Of a stretch of DNA of 64,000 nucleotides, positions 34,457 through 44,827 are shown in pieces. Numbering within the stretch: the first letter of the stretch is position 1; every line of letters starts with the position of its first letter. Made by a program: the position numbers and the translations under genes. Below the pieces are notes generated by a model. It had not been told where the DNA came from, ran no database searches, and saw nothing but the letters and a program-made list of their open reading frames with translations. This DNA comes from Megalobrama amblycephala (taxonomy: Eukaryota > Chordata > Actinopteri > Cypriniformes > Xenocyprididae), in NCBI RefSeq assembly GCF_018812025.1, contig NC_063049.1, positions 10,049,537 through 10,113,536 on the forward strand, read 5' to 3'.

Positions 34457-35453
34457 TCATGTATTTAACCCTTTGAGTGGTATGGTCCCACATGTGGGCT
34501 TTTTATTTCTGTGCCCCTGGGCATACGGTCCCACATATGGGATTTCGAACTTTCAGCGACGTCACATAACTGCCAGATTCAAACTGTGCTTTCGCGCTTT
34601 GGACGCGCACAGCTCCTGTCATATATCACAGCTATGCAGTGTTTTCAGCCACATAATGTTTCTTTTAAGGTTTCAGACATTTAAATACGCATAAGCACCA
34701 TTAAAACAATACATTTAGAGTTTATAAAATACACACTGATATCAGACATCAGTGGAAGCAGCAATAACAGTGAATTCAAATATAATTTGCCAACATTTAT
34801 TCATATCAGACACACATAATGGGCCTAAGGAACTAAAGTTTACTCTATTATTCTTCCAGTTCACCAGCCACTTACTTGCATATATTTTGGGAGAAACTGA
34901 TGAATTCACATGTTGTAAATCCGACTGACAGGACTCTGTGAACTGCAGCGCAAACTAAGATGGCGGCGCCCATCTCGCATTATAGATCAAGATAAAGATA
35001 ATTTATAAAGGTTTTGACAAAACACATTCACTTACACATATTTAAGAATTGGAGTATCATATAGTTGATGACATGGTAAGCAATTTTGTGAATATTTTAA
35101 ATAAAAAAGGAAAAAGAAAATAATAGCATATTTATAAATAATATTTATTTGCAACAATTATATTGTTGCAAGTATTTTTTTAAGAAAAGCTAAAGGGCTG
35201 ATGGACGCCATACTTTGTTGTCATGATAATATTCCAAGAGAAGATAATGAGGAAATTACATTGTCTTTGTCAAGTGTGTTGCAAACAGCTACATTATGAC
35301 ACACAAAAGTCCTGCTGCCTTCAAAGTCTCCACTTCAAGCACTATCAGAGTGAGTATGTTTGCGTTTGACTGGAATTCACCAAAACTCTGTCTTGATTTA
35401 AACTGTAGAAGCGATTTTAAGAATTATGATTGTTGTATGTGAATGTTACTGAC
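34457..35453. other. Intronic region, possible second piggyBac-like end
   Basis: TTAACCCTTTGAGTGG at 34469 looks like the left end of another TTAA/CCCT element, containing duplicated GGTCCCACAT words. No right end was found. The rest is AT-rich without coding sequence. Confidence 0.35.
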
Positions 35454-35627
35454 CTCAATCTCTCCAGTTTACAGTGTGAATCCTTCAGTACGTGACATAA
35501 GTGATTCACTCCTGTGTTTCTTATTTTATTGTGACTGAGGTTCAGGTCTCTCAGGTGTGATGGGTTTGATTTCAGAGCTGAAGTCAGAGCAGAACAACCT
35601 TCATCTGTCATTTCACAGCGCATTAAC
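35454..35627 (-). CDS. NLR gene, LRR exon H
   Basis: This 174-bp exon lies between acceptor TAATGTAG and donor AG|GTCAGT, phase 2 on both sides. It encodes LMRCEMTDEGCSALTSALKS, then LRDLNLSHNKIRNTGVNHL and a closing CKLERL. It is a tandem copy of exon G, 94 bases away. The two introns' flanks are also alike, so it arose by recent local duplication. Confidence 0.8.
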
Positions 35628-35721
35628 CTACATTAGGTGAAATAAGACAAACAAAGTCTTCATTCTGTTTCAGTCAAATATCAAAACACTTTTGTCTTTC
35701 GTTTAGATGAAAGTTCCTCAC

Positions 35722-35895
35722 CACAAACTCTCCAGTTTACAGTTTGTGTCCTTCAGTACGTCACATAAGTGATTCACTCCTGTGTTTCTTATTTTATTCA
35801 CACTGAGGTACAGATCTCTCAGGTGTGATGGGTTTGATTTCAGAGCTGAAGTCAGAGCAGAACAACCTTCATCTGTCATTTCACAGTATATTAAT
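35722..35895 (-). CDS. NLR gene, LRR exon G
   Basis: This 174-bp exon has acceptor CAATGTAG and donor TG|GTGAGG, phase 2. It encodes a segment with YCEMTDEGCSALTSALKS, LRDLYLSVNKIRNTGVNHL and a closing NCKLESL. The frame is open through the exon. It closely matches exon H. Confidence 0.8.
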
Positions 35896-35987
35896 CTACA
35901 TTGGGTGAAATAAGAAACAAAGTCTTCATTCTGTTTCAGTCAAATACAAAAACACTTTTGTCTTTCTTATAGATGAAAGTTCCTCAC

Positions 35988-36161
35988 CCCAATATCTCCA
36001 GTTTACAGTGTGAATCCTTCAGTACATCACATAAGTGATTCACTCCTGTGTTTCTTATTTGATTCACACTGAGGTTCAGATATCTCAGGTGTGATGGGTT
36101 TGATTTCAGAGCTGAAGTCAGAATGAGACACTGTTCCTCTGTAATACTGCATCCATACAGA
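35988..36161 (-). CDS. NLR gene, LRR exon F
   Basis: This 174-bp exon has acceptor GTCTTCAG and donor GG|GTGAGG, phase 2. It encodes LYGCSITEEQCLILTSALKS, then LRYLNLSVNQIRNTGVNHL and a closing CKLEIL. It is of the same subtype as exons D and J (SITE.QCLILTS). Confidence 0.8.
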
Positions 36162-36617
36162 CTGAAGACAGAAAGAGAAAGAAAATGACTCTGATCCATG
36201 TGAACCACCTAAATGAAGTCCTACATTAGGCACCTAGTTTAATTCCTCTAGTCTGTTTTAACTAGTTCTGTAAGCTGGAAGATGTCGATTCTTCTCTATC
36301 ATTTTTCACCAATGTCTTTTGTCTCTTTTCTTTACTCTTTATCATAGCAGCAGATTTCTGCAGGACGATATTTACACAATCTGTACATTGTATCAACTTC
36401 TTCAAATTTAACACAATAGATTTTAGTAAGGTTAGACGCCATATTGAATGTTATGTAGATGAAAATGAGGCTGTGAGAAAATTTTAAATATATAGTGCAC
36501 TAAGATTTACTGGTTAAAAGACAATTACTACAAACACTATTACTTGAGCCCTGTTGTCTTAAAATAAACTAAACATTGAACTTTAAATCACACTGTAATG
36601 GCTGGAATGATACTAAC

Positions 36618-36791
36618 TCTAGTTTTCCCAGCTTGCATTGTGGGTTCATCAGTAGATCACTGAGGTTTTTCACTCCAGAGTCTCCTAGTTTATTCTTACT
36701 GAGGTCCAGATCTCTCAGGTGTGATGGGTTTGATTTCAGAGCTGAAGTCAGAGCAGAACAACCTTCATCTGTCAGATCACAGCCTCTTAAC
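36618..36791 (-). CDS. NLR gene, LRR exon E
   Basis: This 174-bp exon has acceptor TTATGCAG and donor AGA|GTTAGT, phase 2. It encodes LRGCDLTDEGCSALTSALKS, then LRDLDLSKNKLGDSGVKNL and a closing QCKLGKL. With exon F it forms a two-exon block that recurs at 19.55-20.18 kb. Confidence 0.8.
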
Positions 36792-37049
36792 CTGCATAAG
36801 AGGAGCAGAAAAAAACAGGAAAATAAACTCTTTATTCTGTAAAGTCACATCATCTTAATAAGCAAATAAAAGAGACAGAGGAAGAGAGATCATCATCTTT
36901 ATTTCACCAGATGACAAAATACTATTAAGAAAAATGTACAAATATAATGTGAACTCAGACTCATAGTGAGATACTGAGTTGAAAGGGTTTTGGTTTAACT
37001 ATTGAAGTGATTTTAAGTATTTTGATTCTTGTATGTGAATGTTACTGAC

Positions 37050-37223
37050 CTAAGTCTTTCCAGTTTACACTGTGAATCCTTCAGTCTGTCACATAAGTGA
37101 TTCACTCCTGTGTTTCTTATTTTATTCTCACTGAGGTCCAGATCTCTCAGGTGTGATGGGTTTGATTTCAGAGCAGAAGTCAGGATGAGACACTGTTTCT
37201 CTGTAATACTGCATTCACACAAA
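37050..37223 (-). CDS. NLR gene, LRR exon D
   Basis: This 174-bp exon has acceptor CTTTCAG and donor AG|GTCAGT, phase 2. It encodes CECSITEKQCLILTSALKS, then LRDLDLSENKIRNTGVNHL and a closing CKLERL. About 120 bases upstream in the intron is a long G run. Confidence 0.8.
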
Positions 37224-37339
37224 CTGAAAGAAAGAGAAAATACAATGATTCAGATCCATGATGGCCCATTCATTTGTTTTTGTTTTGTTTATGTCTGACA
37301 GTAGTTTGTCACTTGAAAATCACCACACATATTAACTGT

Positions 37340-37359
37340 GGGGGGGGGGCGGGGGGGGG
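37340..37359 (+). repeat. Poly-G run, potential G-quadruplex
   Basis: Ten G, one C and nine G occur in a row. Such a tract can form a G-quadruplex on the plus strand (poly-C in the NLR transcript). It lies about 117 bases upstream of the acceptor of LRR exon D. Assembly error in homopolymers is possible. Confidence 0.8.
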
Positions 37360-37724
37360 ATAAACAGTGTGGGATAAACAGCTCAGAATTCAGCATCATG
37401 AGGAAATATCAGAAGTATCTACTGTGATTCGACAATGAGTTTCCACCTCAACAGTCAAACCTGAAATCATTATTAAAATAAATTTATTGTGTTTATTGTG
37501 TGCACAGAGAAAATCACCTCTGACTCAGTCAAATGAGGAAATAGTATTACCAACTACTGTAACCTGGTTGTACTTAAAGTGCTCTATTTTCATGCACTAA
37601 CTTTTTACTTAATATACTAAAAATTCTTCTTTAGTACTTCTTAAGATAATCTTAAGAACATCTAAGTTTACTCAACTGTGCTATTTTGAGACATCATGAA
37701 ATATGAACTAAAATGTGCTTTTAA

Positions 37725-39158
37725 AGGGATAGTTCACCCAAAAATGAACATTCTGTCAATAATTACTCACCCTCATGTTGATACAACCATGTAAGTCTTT
37801 CTTTCATCTTCGGATCACAAATTAATATTTTTGTGATTAAATATGAGCGGTGGAATACTCCTCCATTGGCTTTAAGGGGGCCCAAACTTGTCCGTCCAGA
37901 AAGTCAGTGAAGAAAATGTTTAAATAGTCCATGCCACTACAGTGGCTCAACCGTACGTTTCTCAAGCGACAATAATACTTTTCGTGCGAAAAAAACAAAC
38001 AAAAGAACGACTTTATTCAACTATTCATTTTCTCTCTTGTAGGCCTCTGACGTTAGTTCAGTAGAGCTCCATGACGCATGCGCGAGAACTAAACTGACGA
38101 CGGTCTTCTTCTACTACTACTTGTTACTGGCTGCTCACTCCTTAGGAGTATTACCGCCAGCTAGTGTTCAAGATGAAGTGCTGGCATAGCCGGAAGCGCT
38201 AAACTTTGTTTACAAGCAGGTGAACATATCATAACATATGTATCATGACTTTAACAATTACCACATACTGCTTCCACTTACCTTGTTGGTCTGTATAAAC
38301 AAGTTGGGCACAGCTGTTGATTTCAGTAATCTTTTTTGTTGAACTGATTTGAAGTCGTCTGGAGAGAAATGTTCACTGCACAACTTCATGTGCTTGACGA
38401 AATTAATCGGTAAATTAACATCCCGTTGAACAGCCAGCAGCCATAGATTCAGTCGCTCACGATCATTTGATGGGAAACGGTGAAAGGTAAGCCGTTCATT
38501 TTGTGGCAATGTTAAGGCACCTTTACGTTTACTCGTTAGTTTTTCACGATTCGGACATCCAGGAAATGCACACTTTCTAACCATTGTAAACAATTACTTA
38601 GAGCGAGACCAAAAGCACGATCAATGTCGAATTCAATAGCTTACATACAGCGCACGCGTTCACCTGCTTGTAAACAAAGTTTAGGGCTTCCGGCTATGCC
38701 AGCACTTCATCTTGAACACTAGGTGGCGGTAATACTCCTAAGGAGTGAGCAGCCAGTAACAAGTAGTAGTAGAAGAAGACCGTCGTCAGTTTAGTTCTCG
38801 CGCATGCGTCATGGAGCTCTCGTGAACTAACGTCAGAGGCCTACAAGAGAGAAAATGAATAGTTGAATAAAGTCGTTCTTTTGTTTGTTTTTTTCGCACG
38901 AAAAGTATTATCGTCGCTTGAGAAACGTACGGTTGAGCCACTGTAGTGGCATGGACTATTTAAACATTTTCTTCACTGACTTTCTGGACGGACAAGTTTG
39001 GGCCCCCTTAAAGCCAATGGAGGAGTATTCCACCGCTCTTATTTAATCACAAAAATATTAATTTGTGATCCGAAGATGAAAGAAAGACTTACATGGTTGT
39101 ATCAACATGAGGGTGAGTAATTACTGACAGAATTTTCATTTTTGGGTGAACTATCCCT
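37725..39158 (-). mobile_element. TTAA-flanked palindromic element carrying a THAP exon (Kolobok-like)
   Basis: TTAA at 37721-37724 and 39159-39162 flank inverted ends AGGGATAGTTCACCCAAAAA. Arms of about 490-530 bp are almost identical in reverse, for example the CAACCGTACGTTTCTCAAGCG block at about 37948 and its inverse at about 38919. Between the arms is one THAP-domain exon (38282-38593). Kolobok transposases carry N-terminal THAP domains and use TTAA targets, so a deleted Kolobok-like element is the best reading. No catalytic domain remains. Confidence 0.85.
38282..38593 (-). CDS. THAP zinc-finger exon of a transposon
   Basis: The exon starts with ATG at 38593 and runs about 104 codons to a good donor (AACAAG|GTAAGTGG); read through it stops at 38258. 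It encodes a complete THAP DNA-binding domain: MVRKCAFPGC (C..C pair), the invariant Trp in LNLWLLAV, CSEHFSPDDF (C..H pair), and the closing AVPNLF (AVPTIF-type box). THAP domains in transposases bind the element ends. The frame is intact, though the rest of the protein is missing. An alternative is a domesticated or chimeric THAP exon; nothing here shows splicing to a host gene. Confidence 0.75.
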
Positions 39159-39249
39159 TTAATATACTATCTCTGTATTTAAAAAAAATATATTTTCCTT
39201 ACTACTCTGTTTTGTTAATAATTGCCATATGATATCTGGAGCAAGATTA

Positions 39250-40793
39250 CACTGTGTTCCAAATTATTCTGCAAATTACATTAGTATGATTTTCAGTACA
39301 ATAAACATTCAGATTTTAGTTTTTCGGACAGAAAGTGTTTGTTTTATTTCTTTACATCTTTTTAGAAATCTAAGACAGGATTGTTAAATAGTTTGCCAGG
39401 TCTTCTTAGGTAAATGGAAACCTACTTAAGGAGGTTGTTCCACATTATTCAGCGAATCACAGTTCTCATGAAATATGGGGAGGAAGAAAGATTCTTCTGA
39501 GGACGAAAAGCATTAAATGGTGCAATGTTGTGCAAAAGGCATGAAAACAACTAATATTGTATGTAAACTGAACGGAGATTATCGAACTATCATAAGATTT
39601 GTGAGTGATTTACAGCACAAGAGAACTCGGTCAGATAAAGGCTTATTATCTGAAAGTTAAGTTATATGAAAGTTTCTGTCAAACAAGTTAATTGTATTAA
39701 AAAGGGCAGCTATATAAAAAGCCACAATTGAGCAGCAAACAGGTATTTGAAGCTGCTGGAGTCTCAAGAACCTCTCCATGCAGACTGGCAGTTCAGCCAC
39801 CCCTAACCAAAGCTCACAAAGATAAACGTTTAGAGTGGGTGTAGAAATACATTTTCAAACCGTTTTATTGCTGAGGTGTTTTTGCAGAATGACTATTTTC
39901 TGCTGTGGTATAAAAAGGATAGTGCCTTCTGAAATAAAAGGATTTTCATTCAGGACAATACACTAAAATGGTCAGTTATAAACTCCACATATCTTGCAGA
40001 AGTCATTTTAACACCCTCAGAGACCCTAAAGGGACATTTCATCTCACTTCCCAGTATTCCAGCCCAAATCATCACCCAGCAGCTCCTTGCTGACGTCGCA
40101 GTCTTGTTGGAACGTGGTGGCCATTCACCAACCATCCATTGTAGTAAGGCATTAGTCAGTGAATAAAACTATTTAAAAATGAGTCTTCATGTCTTTCTTA
40201 ACCCACTGTAAATGTTTCTCTTTGTGAGCTTTGGTTTGGAGTGGCTGAAATGCAACTTTACCCACAACTGCCAGCCTGCATGGAGAGTTTCTTGAGCCTC
40301 CAGCAGCTTCAAATACCTGTTTGCTGCTCAACTGTGGCTTTTTTTTTATAGCTGCCCTTTTTATACAATCATATTTTTTGACAGAACCTTAATAAGCCTT
40401 TATCTGACTGAGTTCTCTTGTTCATCACTCACAAATCTTATGATAGTTTGATAATCTCCATTCAGTTTTCACACAATATTAGTTGTTTTCATGCCTTTTG
40501 CACAACATTGCACCATTTCATGCTTTAATCTTCAGAGGATCTTTCTTCCTCCCCATTTTGCATGAGAACTGTGACTTGCTTAATGTGGAACAACCTCCTT
40601 AAGTAGGTTTCCATTTGCTTAAATACAGTAGACCTGGCAAACTATTTAACAAACGTGTCTGAGATTGATACCAGTTATGTAAAAAGATATAGAGAAATAA
40701 AAACAAACAAACACTTTCTTTGGAAAACTAAAATCTGAATGTTTATTGCACTGAAATCATACTGATGTGTCATTTACATAATTTGGAACAGTG
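39250..40793. mobile_element. Tc1/mariner-like element with long inverted repeats
   Basis: TA dinucleotides (39248-39249 and 40794-40795) flank inverted ends CACTGTGTTCCAAATTATT and (reverse complement) CACTGTTCCAAATTATG. The arms, over 550 bp each, include matching blocks such as AAACCTACTTAAGGAGGTTG and CAGCAAACAGGTATTTGAAG and their inverses. Between them (about 39800-40180) is decayed coding-like sequence: CTAACCAAAGCTCACAAAG onward resembles the transposase segment LTKAHKDKRLEW, then breaks. Non-autonomous now. It lies only 91 bp from the THAP palindrome. Confidence 0.75.
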
Positions 40794-40849
40794 TATTTAC
40801 ACATTTAAAAACCATTTTAACGAGACAAATTCTTCCCGCCATCTCCCCA

Positions 40850-41200
40850 GATTCCCAGCACCTGTTATCCTCGTCAGCACTCCCTTTAAGTTGGACTCAC
40901 TACCTGCACTCCCTGTACGTTCTTGTTGTTGTATTTTTTACCATATGTGTGTTATGCTGTTGTTCTGCTCCCTGATGTTATTAAAGCCTTTATTATTGTG
41001 GATTTCCGTACTCGCCTCGTTTTTGCAGCACACCACATAACAGAAAAACTGGACCTAACCGCTGGAAATCGACAAAGAAAGATGGGCTTATTCTTTGTTT
41101 CTGAGGCTCCCATATCTCCCAAGCTAACTCCAGCGGAGGATCGTGTGGGTTCCAGCAGGACGTGTGTCACCTTAGTTTGCAGTATTTATAAGATGTAATA
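40850..41200 (+). mobile_element. Ty3/gypsy fragment: LTR end and gag start
   Basis: An LTR-like 3' end (ACCACATAACA at about 41032-41042) is followed by a primer-site-like AGAAAAACTGGACC and an ATG at 41082. The frame there reads MGLFFVSEAPISPKLTPAED. The same layout (TAACA, GAAGACCGGACC, ATG, MGLFMLSEAPASPM) is seen at 48780-48870, so the two are related gypsy-type elements. Gag is broken by a stop at about 41198. Confidence 0.55.
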
Positions 41201-43545
41201 GCAGCATCACTGTTATACTTTATGTAGGTGCACCTGTGGGAACTTTATCAGAATGCCAAGTGAGGCTGAAAACCTCTAAACATAAGATAAACATTTAGGC
41301 CAGATGTGTACAGACTTTTTCATCATAACTATTAACGAAGTAAAAAAATGGCCATATCATTGTTTGACATTACAAAGTTTACAGAGAGAATACTTCAACT
41401 AGTTAGTGCGGACTAGTATCTTAACATCCTATTACAATACAGACAGAGCTCCACTTTACTGTAATAATAAAAACACAGAGGAAAAAAACTGTTTGTTTTA
41501 CAGTTAGGTAAGCGAACCGGGCCCACAACTATGTTGTAAACTCCCACATTAGCCAAACACAAACATAAAAAAAAAAAAAAAGAGTTGTGCTCCATCCTTG
41601 ATCATTACTCCAAGTAATAAGACCGAAAAGCTGCATTAATCGACACATTTTTTGACAATATTGGACCCACATCTGAATAGCAGAACTAGACTGAAACGTG
41701 ATTAGCCATTTAGAAGGAGACATATAGACTATAGGGTGTACATTACACAATAGGGCTGTCACGATATTATATTTTTCACACCACGTTATTGTGGCCAAAA
41801 GAATTCACAATATCGATATATTGCGATATCTATAGAATCCTTGGGGGAAAAATTGTATCAGTCAAATTAATTTTACTTTGTTTATTTAGTTTTTCTTTTT
41901 CAGGGTTGCTACATTTTTTTTTAAAGTCAAGTAAGGCTTTTTAAGACCTGAAGAAATAAAAATTAATACTAGCCTAGTAGCCTATACATTATGGCTGTCA
42001 TCAATTAAATTAAATCATTAACAACAAAATCCATCTTTGCAATACAGAGGTGACACAGAATGAGAAGTGGCATTAATATATTTACACAGCATTTACAATT
42101 AGTCTAAATTAATTTAATTCAATATTTAAATATGGAATTATTTCTAATTTTAACTTTTTAATTAAAATGTACTTTAAATATGAAACTAAACCACCAGTAG
42201 GTGGCATCAATCACTGTCTTAATGAGCGAGTGAGTCAACGATTTGTTCAAATATCTGATTCATTCAGGAAGCAAGCAAGTGACCGTCTTTATTGAATGGG
42301 TCATTTAATAATTAAACTGATTCGTTCAAAACGCAGATTCAGTGGACTCTGTTCTGCTGTTCATAATTTTGATATTTTCGTTGCCGAAATAAAGAAAAAA
42401 ACAAGCAATATTAACAATACTGTGTCTAAAATGTAACTCACATTGTTTATTTAACAATAAGTTAAATGAACATTGCATTTCTGCTGATTTGAGGAAAACG
42501 GCACTCTTGCTCGTGTGATACAATTACATGATATCATATGATAATGACAAAAATTCTTCTAGGCAAAAATGCCCATGTATCTTGAATTTTGAGGGCATAT
42601 AACTGCATGCATAGCTACATCACGCTGAGTAAGATGAGTAAAGAAAATGCGGTACTTATTAAAAGAATCACCCTTTATTTAAATATATGAATCACTGTTA
42701 ACAGGTTAATATAACATTTCCCATTCCATGACTAGTAAAATAATCGCAATTTACTCTCTGTAAAATGGCGCAATCCGCAGGGTGATGGACATGGAGGTGG
42801 GTAAAAAGGTTGGTGGTGTTGCCAACCTTTACACTGACTATAGTTAGGCAAATCCTGCAGATTGGGCTGTCTAAGGAGCTGTTTTCTTGGAAGCCGTAAA
42901 ACTCCCATACTGTCGAGCTTACGTTTTTAGAGTGTGGAGAGGTTGAGATTCAAAGGAGCAATTAATAAGTGGACAGGCAATATGCTAATGTTTTGTCTTG
43001 ACGTCATGACGAAACGGCTTGGGATTCGTTTTACAAACGGCTCGTTTAATTGACTGAGTCGACTCTTACTTTTGAGAGACGATAACTTTATATACGGTGC
43101 ACTTCCAGATTTAAAACTCTGCAGGATGTTTTCATTCACTTTTCATTTCACTTCAGAGCTGTTACACACTACATGAAAGGTAATTTTCAAAAATCCATAA
43201 TAGGGGCACTTTAATAGTTGAGTATACTTTTGAATAAATTTTCAATGGTTCTCATCACAATTGCATAATTTGTAAATCATCATTCCAATTAATATTTTTA
43301 TATAATTTTTAAATGTTGTAATTTTACTCTTGGGGGTGTCTACTACTCCTGGTTTAAAAGTTTGATGAAAATTATTCTGCAAACGTTTCTTTGTCAATTT
43401 TCTAACAACCAGGATCATGTTATGATCGATTATACCTTTCAGCAGATTATATATTTTTATTTGTAAATGCAAGATCAATAAGAGTTTTACTTGTTTTATT
43501 AAAGGTAATAAAAAAATGATATTTTTAACCATGTCACATACTCAC
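41201..43545. other. Intronic region with transposon ends, no gene
   Basis: No exon is supported. A TAGGGCTGTCACGATAT hAT-like terminus lies at 41752. A TTAA-flanked right end (GGGGCACTTTAA) lies at 43203-43214, with the sequence before it typical of a common fish element. The opposite ends were not found. Frames of 60-96 codons here are AT-rich chance frames. Confidence 0.4.
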
Positions 43546-43716
43546 ATCAGTGTGTTGAGTTCACAGTGTTTATCCTGCAGTAGAGCAGCGATCTGATTCA
43601 CTCGTGTGTCTCCTAGCTCACGTTCACTCAGATTCAGCTCTCTCAGGAGTAATGGGTTTTTACCCACAACTGTTTTCACATACTGACAGGCTTCATCTGC
43701 AGCAGGACTCAAAAAC
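43546..43716 (-). CDS. NLR gene, LRR exon C
   Basis: This 171-bp exon has acceptor TTCTGCAG and donor GAT|GTGAGT, phase 2. It encodes FLSPAADEACQYVKTVVGKN, then LRELNLSERELGDTRVNQI and a closing HCELNTL. Its first half lacks the usual LxxCxIT pattern, so it is a more diverged module than exons D-J, but the second LRR is canonical. Confidence 0.7.
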
Positions 43717-43922
43717 CTGCAGAAGGCAAGATGAAGCAAGAATTAAATTAAATTCTGAACTAAACTTGGTGTAAATGACAAAATCCAGAAGTTGGTGCTC
43801 TTGAAATTACATAGTCAACTTTGATGTGACCACATATTATGTAGCTTCTTGTATTAATGAAATAATATTTCTATAAATAATTTGGCTATACATTTATTTT
43901 GTATTATTTCATCATGTCTCAC

Positions 43923-44096
43923 CTCAGTGTCTTCAGTTGGCAGTTTGGATCCTGTAGTAAATCATCAAGCTCCTTCACTCCTGATTGTCCAGGATAATTT
44001 CCTGTGAGATCCAGCTCTATCAGGTTTGAAGGGTTTGATCTCAGAGCTGAAGCCAGAGCTTTATAACCTTCTTCTGTGATACTGCAGTTTGAGAGT
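43923..44096 (-). CDS. NLR gene, LRR exon B
   Basis: This 174-bp exon has acceptor TACTAG and donor GAG|GTGAGA, phase 2. It encodes LSNCSITEEGYKALASALRS, then LIELDLTGNYPGQSGVKEL and a closing NCQLKTL. Open throughout and consistent with the ribonuclease-inhibitor LRR type. Confidence 0.75.
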
Positions 44097-44179
44097 CTAG
44101 TACAGAAATGAAAATGTAAGTAAGCTAATTAATCAATTATTCTAAAAAGTACCTGAACAAAATAAATTGAAGTGAATTA

Positions 44180-44460
44180 TATTTTTTTCCTTGTACAACT
44201 AAATTTAAAGTTAGTTGCAAATCAAAAGCAGACAATTGAATATGGAGTCAAACAAAAGGCCCAGAACAAGACATCAACACCACTTTCAAAGATTAAATTA
44301 TATAACTTCCAATATTGGCCCAAAAGTTCACGCATAAACTTCATTGAAATGTTATGGCAAGAACTGAAATGTACAGTTCATGCTGGAAAGCCTGCATATT
44401 TCACTAAGCTGAAGAAGTTCTGTAAGGAGGAAATCAGACAAAATGGGTATAAAATATCTC
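44180..44460 (+). pseudogene. Tc1-like transposase, C-terminal remnant
   Basis: Frame 44172-44501 includes YWPKSSRINFIEMLWQELKC, corresponding to the Tc1 WPxxSPDxNPIExxW signature that carries the last acidic catalytic residue. LKKFCKEE follows. The rest of the transposase is absent and no terminal repeats were found. It sits immediately upstream (in gene sense) of LRR exon B, within an NLR intron. Confidence 0.65.
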
Positions 44461-44462
44461 CA

Positions 44463-44530
44463 CAATGTCAAGTCAAGTCAAAGTCACCTTTATTTATATA
44501 GCGCTTTTTACAATGCAGATTGTGTCAAAA
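44463..44530 (-). mobile_element. L2 LINE 3' tail, inverted
   Basis: AAGTCAAGTCAAAGTCACC followed by TTTATTTATATAGCGCTTTT is the reverse complement of the standard L2 3' end (compare 49390-49457). Only the tail is here. Confidence 0.7.
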
Positions 44531-44552
44531 TCAATGGTGTAAAACCCATAGG

Positions 44553-44761
44553 TCTGGTTTCACAGACAAGGCTTAGATTAAGCCTTAAATATGCTTTGAT
44601 TAAATAAGGGCATCTGAGTAGCTTTTATAAATGTGCCTTAGAAAAATCATTACTGGTGTGCTTCTTGAGACAAAACAATGGCAGTGACGTATTTTGCTTT
44701 TAGTTAAAACTCAAACAAGCATTTTAGTCTGGGACTAGGCTTACGCCTTGTCTGTGAAACA
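44553..44761. mobile_element. Short TIR element (MITE)
   Basis: The left end CTGGTTTCACAGACAAGGC and the reverse complement of the right end (TGTTTCACAGACAAGGCG) are inverted matches, with GCTTAGATTAAGCC-type continuation inward. About 210 bp, non-coding. It appears inserted in the L2 3' region just left of it. Confidence 0.6.
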
Positions 44762-44827
44762 ACTTCAGGGAGCATTAGGTTGGGACATTGTTGGCAAGTT
44801 TAAAGCAGAATCAATAAGTAGATATCT

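Noticed and set aside
35454..37223. CRISPR-like or satellite array
   Set aside because: The regular repeats are LRR exons with splice sites and coding constraint, in a vertebrate genome.
39950..40135. Minus-strand 61-codon frame in the mariner-like palindrome
   Set aside because: It is antisense to decayed transposase-like sequence on the plus strand.
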